Positions 13,695 to 20,370 are shown, counted from the stretch's first letter. The stretch: 22,963 nucleotides of DNA from Clostridiales bacterium (GCA_031270585.1 JAISXK010000040.1:1-22963), one strand, 5' to 3'. The notes: a model not told the origin generated them from the letters alone. A program made the numbers and translations.

Positions 13695-15395
13695 ATGGAA
13701 GCAACGATCACAAAATCAAACGGCAGCAGTTTTGTAATTGAGGTAAGATCCGTTGCCAGCATCGATGCCAGCCGTTGCGTCAACTGCGGCGAGTGTCGTG
13801 AATCCTGCCCGGTCGATGCCATAGCTGAAACACAACGGCTAATCTGCCGCATGTGCCCGACCTGCACCGAGCGTCCTGCCATGCAACCGGCGGATATGGA
13901 GCGTATTGCCAGAGAGACTTCCTGTACCACAGCTTGTCCTCTCGGCATCAGCCCTCAGGGTTATATCAACCTGACTGCTGTCTGTAAGGAGCAGGAAGCA
14001 TTTGCCCACATCTGGAAGTGCAATCCGCTGCCGTCTATCTGTGGACGTATCTGCACACATCCCTGCGAGGAGATGTGCAAGCGCGGAATGCTGGTCGATG
14101 AACCTATGGCGATTCGCGGCGTCAAGCGCTACCTGTCTGATACTTTCGCCGATTTCACCCCCAATATATATCCCCGCATCTATGAGGAACGCATCGCTGT
14201 GATTGGCGCAGGCCCTGCTGGTTTGTCCGTCGCTCATCGGCTTTCTATGCTAGGCTACGAGGTTACTATCTTCGACAAAGAGCTGACGGCAGGCGGCATG
14301 ATGGTCAAGGGCATTCCCGAATTCCGTCTGCCTCGTGATGTAGTGGCCCGTGATATTGCTCGTCTGGATAAAGCTGGTATTCACTTCAAGCTAGGTGTGA
14401 GCATCGGCCGCAAGCAGATGGAGGAACTGAAGAAAGATTATGATCGCATCATTATTGCAGCAGGCTCTGATACCGCTACTGAGTTAACAATCGACGGCTG
14501 GCGCAAGGACGGCGTGTTCACGGCCCTGGGCTTCATGGATCGCGTCAATCATCAGCAGAGTACATGGCGTCATCCGGGGCAGGTATTTGTCAAAGGCGGT
14601 GATGTGGTCATCATCGGCGGTGGCGCTGTAGCCATTGATTGTGCTCGTACTGCGGTTCGCCTTGGCGCTAAGAGCGCTACCTGCGTCTGCATAGAGGGCG
14701 GCATGGATGTTCCTTGCCATACCTGGGAGTTGGAGGAGGCCCGCAGGGAGGGTGTGCAGCTTCTGGAGAAGTGGGCTCCCCAGAAGTTCGTTGGCCACAT
14801 GAACGCACTTGCTGGCGTAAGCTTTGCGAAGGTATGTAACTTTGCGAAGGCTACCGATGGCCGCATCTCCTTTGAAGTAAACGCCGAAGAGACGATGGGG
14901 CTTCCCGCCAATATCGTCATCATGGCTGTTGGCCAGAAGGCTGCCCCCATCTGGAAGGAATACGCCGACGATGAGCAGATTGCCTTTGCCGGAGAAGTGC
15001 TGGGCAAGGATCGTTCAGTGGTGGATTCCATGGCTGCCGGCGTGGCTGTGGCCAATCAGGTAGATGTGTCGTTGCGAGGTCGTGAAACCAGGGCAGCCGG
15101 TACCCAGCGTAAGCTTCTGGTGGCAGACATCAGCGAGCGAATCTATCCCACAAACCGTCTGAAAATCGAGCGCCCCGCCATGCCTGTCGCCGATCCAGAA
15201 GTGCGTGTTAAAAACTTTGACGAGGTGGAAACCGCGTACAGCAAGGACGTTATCGACATGGAAGTACGGCGTTGCCTGCAATGTGGTTTTAGCGTGATCG
15301 ACTCCGCCATTTGCATTGGCTGCGGCGTGTGCAGCCGTGTCTGTCCCAAGGGGGATGTTATCACCATGGTAAAGCCCAATGAAGGGGAGGTGTAA
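13695..15395 (+). CDS. GltD-like NAD(P)H oxidoreductase with N- and C-terminal ferredoxin domains
   Basis: This Fe-S flavoprotein resembles the small subunit of glutamate synthase. At the N-terminus is a [4Fe-4S] motif (Cys28, 31, 34, 38) followed by an extra CRMCPTC (51-57). Next comes the GltD-type cluster region (Cys77, Cys81, and Cys116, 120, 124, 128 in a CGRICTHPCEEMC layout). The FAD motif GAGPAG is at 170-175 and the NAD(P) motif GGGAVA at 308-313. Near the C-terminus CLQC (527-530) is followed by a second ferredoxin motif (Cys540, 543, 546, 550). No GltB-type partner is encoded nearby, so it is unlikely to be glutamate synthase. It probably moves electrons between NAD(P)H, ferredoxin and the flavoprotein encoded next, whose start lies two bases after this stop. 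AGGAG precedes the ATG. Isoleucine AUA codons are rare. Confidence 0.85.
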   Translation: MEATITKSNGSSFVIEVRSVASIDASRCVNCGECRESCPVDAIAETQRLICRMCPTCTERPAMQPADMERIARETSCTTACPLGISPQGYINLTAVCKEQEAFAHIWKCNPLPSICGRICTHPCEEMCKRGMLVDEPMAIRGVKRYLSDTFADFTPNIYPRIYEERIAVIGAGPAGLSVAHRLSMLGYEVTIFDKELTAGGMMVKGIPEFRLPRDVVARDIARLDKAGIHFKLGVSIGRKQMEELKKDYDRIIIAAGSDTATELTIDGWRKDGVFTALGFMDRVNHQQSTWRHPGQVFVKGGDVVIIGGGAVAIDCARTAVRLGAKSATCVCIEGGMDVPCHTWELEEARREGVQLLEKWAPQKFVGHMNALAGVSFAKVCNFAKATDGRISFEVNAEETMGLPANIVIMAVGQKAAPIWKEYADDEQIAFAGEVLGKDRSVVDSMAAGVAVANQVDVSLRGRETRAAGTQRKLLVADISERIYPTNRLKIERPAMPVADPEVRVKNFDEVETAYSKDVIDMEVRRCLQCGFSVIDSAICIGCGVCSRVCPKGDVITMVKPNEGEV

Positions 15396-15397
15396 TT

Positions 15398-16678
15398 GTG
15401 CTCAACAAAAGACAGGTAATCGTCGTGGGTTCCGGCCCTGCCGGCGCATCTGCCGCATTTTATCTGGCTACAAACGGCGTGGATGTGCTGATGGTAGATA
15501 AGGAGACATGGCCCCGCGATAAGGTCTGCGGCGATTCTCAAGCGCAAAACTTCGTGTCCAAGGTCTACAAAGACATGGGCATCTATGAGGAAGTCCAAAA
15601 GGTCTGTGGATACGGCATACGCAAGGCTTTTTACGGCGGCGTCAAGGAAGATCCCGCTATGTTTGATTTTGGCGGCGACCTTTCCAACAGCTTTCTCCTG
15701 CAGCGCCGTATCATCGACGATATGCTGCGTCGCGGCGCTATGCGTGTTGGTGCCGATTTTCTTGAGAATTTCGAGGTCACGGAGGTTATTCGCGAGCGTG
15801 GCTTTGCCAAGGGGATTCGCGGTATCTATGGCGGCAAACTGGTGGAACTCCGTGCCGATGCAGTGATTCTTGCCAATGGCAGCCATAATAACTTGGGCAA
15901 GCCCTTTGGCATCATGCATCTTGATCCGGAGCTAGTGTATATTGCTGCCCGTGGTTACTTCCGCAATGTACGCGGAGCTGAACCTGGTTGCTTTGAAGAA
16001 CATCTTGTTTTTCCGGAGATGTATCCCAGTGGTTATTTCTGGAGCTTCTTGCTGCGGGACGATATAGCCAATGTGGGTGTTTTTATCTCGGAAAAGAGCC
16101 TCATCAAAAGCAATTGCCGCCTGGAAGACTACATCACCCGTTGGCGTGACACCACCCGCATCGGCGGCGAACGATTGGGCGAGTCGGAACTGATTGGTGA
16201 GATCAAGGGCTGGCGGTTGACCACTTCCCGCGAAGTGCGCGACGACATCTACGGCAACGGCATTCTCGCTGTCGGTGACGCCGGCGGCCATATCAACTGC
16301 CATTCCGGCGGCGGTTTTGAGTTTGCGTTGCAGTCCGGTTATGCTGCCGGTATGACGCTGCCTGACCTTCTGAAGAAAGGTGATGTCAGCCGCGAGGCGC
16401 TGCGCGCATTCTATGAATTGGACGCTCAACTGATCAATCCCTTCATGAAGATCAACACTGCTGTTCATGACAAGGTCAGTTGCGACCCCGAAATCTACGA
16501 GCGATTCATTGCCTTCGCCAAAGAGATGCCTGATTATCCCAACTTTGATCAGTACACCGCATACTGCATGTTCATGATGGTGGAGCAGGATGTCGATCTA
16601 ACGGAAGAATGCGGTATCGATTTGGTTGCCATGAACCAGCAACAGGCCAACTATGAACAGCTCCCATCAAAGCTATAA
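15398..16678 (+). CDS. geranylgeranyl-reductase-like FAD-dependent oxidoreductase
   Basis: The 426-residue flavoprotein belongs to the geranylgeranyl reductase/FixC superfamily. The family includes enzymes that reduce isoprenoid double bonds, and also hydroxylases and halogenases. Seen are the N-terminal FAD motif GSGPAG (11-16) and PRDKVCGD (39-46), which matches the conserved PR-x-K-x-CG segment. The second FAD motif is GDAGGH (293-298), followed by SGGGFEFALQSG. It starts with GTG, seven bases after a GGGGAGG that lies inside the previous gene's end. In known reductases of this family electrons come from reduced ferredoxin or NADPH, which fits the Fe-S flavoprotein upstream. Bacterial substrates of such stand-alone homologues are mostly unknown; double-bond reduction is inference. 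Confidence 0.85.
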   Translation: MLNKRQVIVVGSGPAGASAAFYLATNGVDVLMVDKETWPRDKVCGDSQAQNFVSKVYKDMGIYEEVQKVCGYGIRKAFYGGVKEDPAMFDFGGDLSNSFLLQRRIIDDMLRRGAMRVGADFLENFEVTEVIRERGFAKGIRGIYGGKLVELRADAVILANGSHNNLGKPFGIMHLDPELVYIAARGYFRNVRGAEPGCFEEHLVFPEMYPSGYFWSFLLRDDIANVGVFISEKSLIKSNCRLEDYITRWRDTTRIGGERLGESELIGEIKGWRLTTSREVRDDIYGNGILAVGDAGGHINCHSGGGFEFALQSGYAAGMTLPDLLKKGDVSREALRAFYELDAQLINPFMKINTAVHDKVSCDPEIYERFIAFAKEMPDYPNFDQYTAYCMFMMVEQDVDLTEECGIDLVAMNQQQANYEQLPSKL

Positions 16679-16715
16679 TAAACGACAATTAAAGTTAATA
16701 CGAGGAGGAATAAGC

Positions 16716-16928
16716 ATGTTAACAATGGACAGCAAAGTCAAGGAGCTGTACGATGACCCCAAAACCAGACCCGTCATGGAGAAGTGGTTCCCCGCAATGC
16801 TGACTGACCCGCAGGGCAAGATGGCTATGATGATGAAGCTCAAACAGGTTGTATCTTTCCCTCTTGCCAGCCTGAATGCCGAGCAGCGTGAGCAGTTGGC
16901 TAAGGAACTGGAAGACGCTCAAGCATAA
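16716..16928 (+). CDS. small helical protein of 70 aa, last gene of the redox cassette
   Basis: The 70-residue product begins MLTMDSKVKELYDDP and is charged, methionine-rich and predicted to be all helical. GAGGAGG ends seven bases before this ATG, so this start is preferred over an in-frame ATG 63 bases upstream that lies inside the preceding gene. From memory, similar short segments (a DP-x(4)-VMEKWFPAML-like core and a MMMKLKQV-like helix) occur as tails on various clostridial enzymes, but I cannot name a family. As the fourth gene of the cassette it may be a docking or stabilising partner of the flavoproteins. It has no Cys and no membrane segment. Confidence 0.7.
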   Translation: MLTMDSKVKELYDDPKTRPVMEKWFPAMLTDPQGKMAMMMKLKQVVSFPLASLNAEQREQLAKELEDAQA

Positions 16929-17096
16929 ATAAAGCATTACAATAAAGAAGTGGCAAGACAAGAAGCCGACATCAAACGTATATCGGAAGGACGCCATCTG
17001 TAATATAGGTGACGCCCTTGCTGCGCTACTTATCCATGCATAGCTTACGGGATAAATGAAACTATCCACATTCTTTCCATTTGAACATGAAAAAGA

Positions 17097-17139
17097 GGTT
17101 GTCCGTACTCGATTTTTCACAGACCGTTTCTGGACAACC
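17097..17139 (-). terminator. long-loop hairpin with T-run on the minus strand
   Basis: GGTTGTCC (17097-17104) pairs perfectly with GGACAACC (17132-17139). On the minus strand the stem is followed by TCTTTTTC, so it could terminate the lost minus-strand gene. Part of it (17124-17141) matches the hairpin at 22814-22831 at 16 of 18 positions. Confidence 0.5.
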
Positions 17140-17145
17140 CCTGCT

Positions 17146-17241
17146 TCATCTCTGCTTTCTCTTGTTTCGGACGAATAAGAAGACCGCGCCGCCCGCAATA
17201 AACAGGCACCGCCCTATGGCCAATATCGCCTTGAGCTCCAT
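17146..17241 (-). CDS. possible 31-aa membrane peptide or gene remnant
   Basis: The frame encodes 31 residues: MELKAILAIGRCLF, a hydrophobic stretch, then the basic tail RNKRKQR. It resembles the membrane anchor and charged tail at the end of a surface protein, or a small single-span peptide. No good ribosome binding site precedes it. Together with the truncated hydrophobic frame just upstream it is more likely debris than a working gene. Confidence 0.2.
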   Translation of the reverse strand: MELKAILAIGRCLFIAGGAVFLFVRNKRKQR

Positions 17242-17319
17242 AACAAAAGCTTCTTTCTGTTTAGAATATATAGCTGAGCGCGACCGCCGCCAGCGCGCCC
17301 AGCGAAAGGACGGAACCGA

Positions 17320-17466
17320 CTGACCAATGCTATCTACGAGGGTATCAACTCCATGATCCAAGCCGCAAAACGCAAGGCGCGGGGATATCACACCTTTGAC
17401 GGCTATTCCTATATGATTTACCTCATGGCCGGTAAACTGCAACGCGCTGCTCCTAAGCCCTTCTGA
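17320..17466 (+). pseudogene. C-terminal fragment of an ISL3-family transposase
   Basis: The frame encodes 48 residues: LTNAIYEGINSMIQAAKR, KARGYHTFDGYSYMIYLMAGKL and a short tail, then a stop. This is the characteristic C-terminal end of ISL3-type (IS204/IS1001/IS1165 group) DDE transposases, where NxxxEGxNSxIQxxKRxARGY is conserved. Full-length proteins are about 400 residues, so roughly nine tenths of the gene are missing and no start codon is present. The homology begins abruptly at 17320, which marks a deletion or recombination junction. It indicates past mobile-element activity next to the redox cassette. Confidence 0.8.
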
Positions 17467-17503
17467 TTATAGCTTTTCAACTAAATCGGGAGTAGAGCTC
17501 CTA

Positions 17504-17517
17504 TTTTGCATGCAAAA
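17504..17517. repeat. 14-bp palindrome after rubrerythrin
   Basis: TTTTGCATGCAAAA reads the same on both strands, four bases beyond the rubrerythrin stop. It could take part in transcription termination or be the end of the IS remnant region. Too short for a firm call. Confidence 0.35.
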
Positions 17518-17520
17518 CGC

Positions 17521-18060
17521 TTAAAAATTCTCACACAGCACTTGGAAGAAGCTGCGCGGATGCGCGCAAACAGGGCACACATCGGGTGCGTCCTCACCTT
17601 CATGCACATGGCCGCAGTTGGCGCAAATCCATTTTACCTTTTGGTCACGATTAAACACCTTGCCTTCTTTTATGTTTGAGGCCAGCTTTTTATAACGCTC
17701 TTCGTGCCGCTTTTCTATGGCGGCGACACCATCGAAAAGCTTGGCGATGTTTTCAAAACCTTCCTCACGCGCATCCTTTGCCATGTTGGCGTACATATCC
17801 GTCCACTCATAATGCTCGCCCGCCGCAGCGTCGGCCAGGTTTAACTCGGTGTTGGGCATGCCGTTGTGCAGTAGCTTAAACCAAATCTTGGCGTGCTCTT
17901 TTTCGTTGTGCGCGGTCTCCAGAAAGATTTCGGCGATCCCTTCGTAGCCATCCTTCTTTGCCTGAGAAGCATAATAGGCGTATTTGTTGGTTGCCTGTGA
18001 TTCACCGGCAAACGCCGTTAGCAGATTCGCTTCGGTCTTTGTTCCTTTAAGTTCCATCAT
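17521..18060 (-). CDS. rbr: rubrerythrin
   Basis: Rubrerythrin reduces hydrogen peroxide in the cytoplasm of anaerobes, using electrons from rubredoxin or NADH-rubredoxin reductase. The 179-residue protein has the diiron four-helix ferritin-like domain, with iron-ligand candidates Glu20 (GESQA), Glu53 and His56 (EKEHA) and Glu116/His119 (EKRHEE). A C-terminal rubredoxin-like domain has Cys146 and Cys149 (CANCG) and Cys162 and Cys165 (CPVCAHP). Two ATG codons stand in tandem behind GGGAGG; the second (18057) has the better eight-base spacing, so either could be the start. It is followed by IS debris. The upstream gap contains nested palindromes and a partial PerR-box-like sequence. Confidence 0.95.
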   Translation of the reverse strand: MMELKGTKTEANLLTAFAGESQATNKYAYYASQAKKDGYEGIAEIFLETAHNEKEHAKIWFKLLHNGMPNTELNLADAAAGEHYEWTDMYANMAKDAREEGFENIAKLFDGVAAIEKRHEERYKKLASNIKEGKVFNRDQKVKWICANCGHVHEGEDAPDVCPVCAHPRSFFQVLCENF

Positions 18061-18071
18061 ATTTACCTCCC

Positions 18072-18127
18072 TTATAATTATTTCTTTATTTATTGCCGAT
18101 TTTTGTATATATACAGAATTTCGGCAA
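18072..18127. promoter_or_regulatory. palindromes upstream of rubrerythrin, with partial PerR-like site
   Basis: TTGCCGA (18093-18099) and TCGGCAA (18121-18127) form a 7-bp inverted repeat that encloses a perfect TGTATATATACA (18104-18115). Nearer the gene, TTATAATTATTTCTT (18072-18086) matches the PerR box TTATAATnATTATAA at about 10 of 14 positions, with only the first half intact. The site could be an operator for the peroxide response or could end the upstream gene; no U-tract follows the stem. Confidence 0.35.
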
Positions 18128-18147
18128 AATATATCGCAATATGATAC

Positions 18148-19143
18148 TTATTGCGCTTGCTCGATTGCAACCGCAACGGCTACCGACGCGCCGACCATAG
18201 GGTTGTTGCCCATGCCGATCAGACCCATCATCTCTACATGCGCGGGAACGGAACTGCTGCCCGCGAACTGCGCGTCACCGTGCATCCTGCCCAAGGTATC
18301 CGTCATGCCGTAAGAGGCGGGGCCCGCCGCCATGTTATCGGGATGCAGCGTGCGGCCCGTACCGCCGCCGGATGCCACGGAAAAATATTTTTTGCCGTTT
18401 TCCATGCACCACTTTTTATAGGTGCCGGCCACCGGGTGCTGGAAGCGCGTGGGGTTTGTTGAGTTGCCGGTGATGGAAACATCCACCGCCTCATGGCGCA
18501 TGATGGCAACGCCTTCGTTCACGTCATCCGCGCCATAGCAGCGCACAGAGGCGCGATCACCCTTGGAATACGCCTTTGTAAAGATAACCTTTAGTTCACC
18601 GCTGTAATAGTCATACTCCGTTTCCACATGCGTAAAGCCGTTGATGCGGGATATGATGGCGGCGGCGTCTTTGCCCAACCCGTTCAATATGACCCGTAAG
18701 GGCGCTTTTCTTACCTTGTTGGCGGTGTTGGCAATGCCTATCGCGCCTTGTGCCGCAGCAAAGCTCTCGTGCCCCGCTAAAAAAGCGAAACACTTTGTTT
18801 CCTCCCGCAGCAACATGGCGGCAAGATTGCCGTGGCCAAGACCAACGCCGCGTTGATCCGCTACGGAACCGGGTATGCAAAACGCCTGCAACCCCAAGCC
18901 GATAGCCTTAGCCGCATCCGCCGCCGCCGTACAGCTCTTTTTGATGGCAATGGCGGCGCCCGCCGTATAGGCCCATACGGCGTTATCAAAAGCGATGGTC
19001 TGTATGCCACGCACGATGGCATCTACATCCACACCCTTTTTATCGCATATGGCCTTGGCGTCCTCCAAGCCATTGATGCCATAGTCCTTTAGCGCGGCGG
19101 TGATTTTATCTATCCTTCTTTCGTAACCTTCAAATGTAATCAT
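18148..19143 (-). CDS. GGGtGRT protein of unknown function
   Basis: This protein belongs to the conserved family named after its glycine-rich motif, present here as GGGTGRT at residues 259-265. The 331-residue length and the opening FEGYERRIDKI are as expected. The family is found in anaerobic bacteria and archaea and is nearly always beside the Fe-S scaffold-like gene that precedes it here. Its activity is not known to me. Alternating small-residue stretches (TAGAAIAIKK, ASVAVAVAIEQAQ) are not long enough for membrane helices. The start chosen is the ATG at 19143 with AGGGGG six bases upstream; an in-frame start 18 bases earlier would overlap the preceding gene and adds six unconserved residues. 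It lies 10 bases after the scaffold-like gene, which points to one transcript. Confidence 0.85.
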   Translation of the reverse strand: MITFEGYERRIDKITAALKDYGINGLEDAKAICDKKGVDVDAIVRGIQTIAFDNAVWAYTAGAAIAIKKSCTAAADAAKAIGLGLQAFCIPGSVADQRGVGLGHGNLAAMLLREETKCFAFLAGHESFAAAQGAIGIANTANKVRKAPLRVILNGLGKDAAAIISRINGFTHVETEYDYYSGELKVIFTKAYSKGDRASVRCYGADDVNEGVAIMRHEAVDVSITGNSTNPTRFQHPVAGTYKKWCMENGKKYFSVASGGGTGRTLHPDNMAAGPASYGMTDTLGRMHGDAQFAGSSSVPAHVEMMGLIGMGNNPMVGASVAVAVAIEQAQ

Positions 19144-19153
19144 ACTCTGCCCC

Positions 19154-19846
19154 CTATTCAAGCCTCGGGTCTATGGTCTTTACCGCCTCGGCAAAGCGGC
19201 CATATACGCCTACGTTTTTTTCATACGCTTCCTTCGGATCCGCGCCTTTTTTGATGGCGTCCATCATCTTGCCCAGCGATACAAACTGATAGCCTATGAT
19301 TTCGCCGGCTTCGTCAAGCCCTATTTTTGTGACGTATCCTTCCGCTATTTCGAGGTAACGCGCGCCTTTTAATTTGGTGCCGTACATGGTGCCAATCTGC
19401 GAGCGCAAGCCCTTACCCAGATCCTCAAGCCCCGCGCCTACGGGCAGACCGTCTTCGCTGAAGGCGCTTTGACTGCGGCCGTATACAATTTGCAAAAACA
19501 GCTCGCGCATGGCTACATTGATAGCGTCGCACACCAAATCGGAATTGAGCGCCTCAAGTATGGTTTTGCCGGGCAGAATTTCCCCCGCCATAGCGGCGGA
19601 ATGCGTCATGCCCGAGCAACCGATGGTTTCGATAAGCGCCTCTTCTATAACGCCTTCTTTCACATTGAGCGTGAGCTTGCATGCGCCCTGCTGCGGGGCG
19701 CACCAACCCACGCCATGCGTCAGGCCGGAGATATCTCTAATCTCTTTGGCCTTTATCCACTTGCCTTCTTCAGGTATGGGGGCGGGGCCATGCTTTGCGC
19801 CTTTCGCGACGCAAACCATCTCTTCCACTTCGCGTGAATATTGCAT
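19154..19846 (-). CDS. NifU-like iron-sulfur cluster scaffold homologue
   Basis: The 230-residue protein is annotated in this family as an Fe-S cluster assembly scaffold. It differs from standard IscU/NifU in Cys layout: Cys12, Cys49 and Cys56 (GWCAPQQGAC), Cys77 (IGCSGMTHSAAMAGEI) and Cys106. The segment around Cys77 and the GKTILEAL helix match the NifU N-terminal fold. An appended C-terminal part of about 100 residues (GTKLKGARYLEIAEGYV onward) is specific to the version paired with GGGtGRT proteins. GAGGAGG lies 11 bases upstream of the ATG. It is the first gene of the pair. Whether it truly builds clusters, or has been recruited to another reaction with its partner, is open. Confidence 0.8.
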   Translation of the reverse strand: MQYSREVEEMVCVAKGAKHGPAPIPEEGKWIKAKEIRDISGLTHGVGWCAPQQGACKLTLNVKEGVIEEALIETIGCSGMTHSAAMAGEILPGKTILEALNSDLVCDAINVAMRELFLQIVYGRSQSAFSEDGLPVGAGLEDLGKGLRSQIGTMYGTKLKGARYLEIAEGYVTKIGLDEAGEIIGYQFVSLGKMMDAIKKGADPKEAYEKNVGVYGRFAEAVKTIDPRLE

Positions 19847-19891
19847 AAATTCAGTCGCCTCCTCGTCCGTAATGCTCTTTACGCCTTTAAA

Positions 19892-19900
19892 AGTATATCA
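19892..19900 (-). promoter_or_regulatory. candidate extended -10 promoter of the scaffold/GGGtGRT operon
   Basis: On the minus strand TGATATACT stands 46 bases before the scaffold start, an extended -10 element. The -35 is poor (GAGTTA, 16 bases upstream). The same nine bases occur at the redox cassette promoter. Confidence 0.45.
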
Positions 19901-19951
19901 CGGAAGGTTGTGTTAACTCCATCAATTTATCAAAGTATTGCTATAAAATTT

Positions 19952-20269
19952 ATGTTATACTCGAATGAAACGCGGGTATTATCCCGCAACCTGTGGTGGG
20001 CACCGATGGTATTGATGTTTTCTTTGCTTTGCTTTTTAGCTAACGCGTTTTTACTTGTGGATAAGTGGTTTTTAGAGGGTTCGTGTTTCGCTATGCTGCC
20101 TGTATTTACGGTGTGCGCGGTGGCGGTGGCCGGCGTTTTGATTGCGGCGCTGGAATACCGCGTCCGCAAGACCAAAAAAAAGAAAAAACACCCGCAGCTT
20201 TTGTTAATAGTAAACGCATTCTGCGGCTGCATAGGCGCGTTTTATTGGATTATGCAGCTTTTAGCATGA
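19952..20269 (+). CDS. small integral membrane protein, unknown function
   Basis: From the ATG at 19952 the frame encodes 105 residues with three hydrophobic helices: about 20-40 (WWAPMVLMFSLLCFLANAFLLV), 50-68 (MLPVFTVCAVAVAGVLIAAL) and 85-103 (LLLIVNAFCGCIGAFYWIM). A very basic loop (RKTKKKKKH) lies between helices two and three. I do not recognise a family. No Shine-Dalgarno sequence precedes 19952. A later in-frame ATG at 20006 follows GGTGGG but would cut into the first helix. The frame can be extended further upstream, but that part overlaps the scaffold gene's promoter region. Hydrophobic pattern and the charged loop argue for a real protein; the start is uncertain. Confidence 0.5.
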   Translation: MLYSNETRVLSRNLWWAPMVLMFSLLCFLANAFLLVDKWFLEGSCFAMLPVFTVCAVAVAGVLIAALEYRVRKTKKKKKHPQLLLIVNAFCGCIGAFYWIMQLLA

Positions 20270-20361
20270 CCGCTTGAAAAATAGTTTCGGTTTTTACGCA
20301 TATCCTTAACTATATATTATGTATTATGCTTTTTCGTCTGTATTTCCTCATATTGCTTTTG

Positions 20362-20367
20362 TATAAT
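20362..20367 (+). promoter_or_regulatory. candidate -10 element of iorAB
   Basis: A perfect TATAAT sits 91 bases before the iorA start; the -35 region has no good hexamer. Transcription from it would begin at about 20374, inside the left arm of the inverted repeat. Confidence 0.45.
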
Positions 20368-20370
20368 AAT

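Larger units (their letters stand above)
16929..17319. other. gene-free debris between the redox cassette and an ISL3 remnant
   Basis: About 390 bases without a convincing intact gene. On the minus strand there are two short membrane-type frames (17146-17241, and a fragment at about 17260-17319 that encodes VGSVLSLGALAAVALSYIF then a stop). A hairpin follows at 17097-17139. This looks like the end of a lost minus-strand gene cut off by the transposase fragment at 17320. No terminator typical of the plus-strand cassette could be identified. Confidence 0.5.

Noticed and set aside
13695..15395. glutamate synthase small subunit (gltD)
   Set aside because: No gltB-type gene is nearby, and the extra ferredoxin motifs and cassette context point to another electron-transfer role.
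16653..16715. upstream in-frame ATG for the 70-aa gene
   Set aside because: It lies inside the preceding flavoprotein gene; the strong GAGGAGG points to the ATG at 16716.
19144..19161. upstream in-frame start for the GGGtGRT gene
   Set aside because: It would overlap the scaffold gene, adds six unconserved residues and has a worse ribosome binding site.
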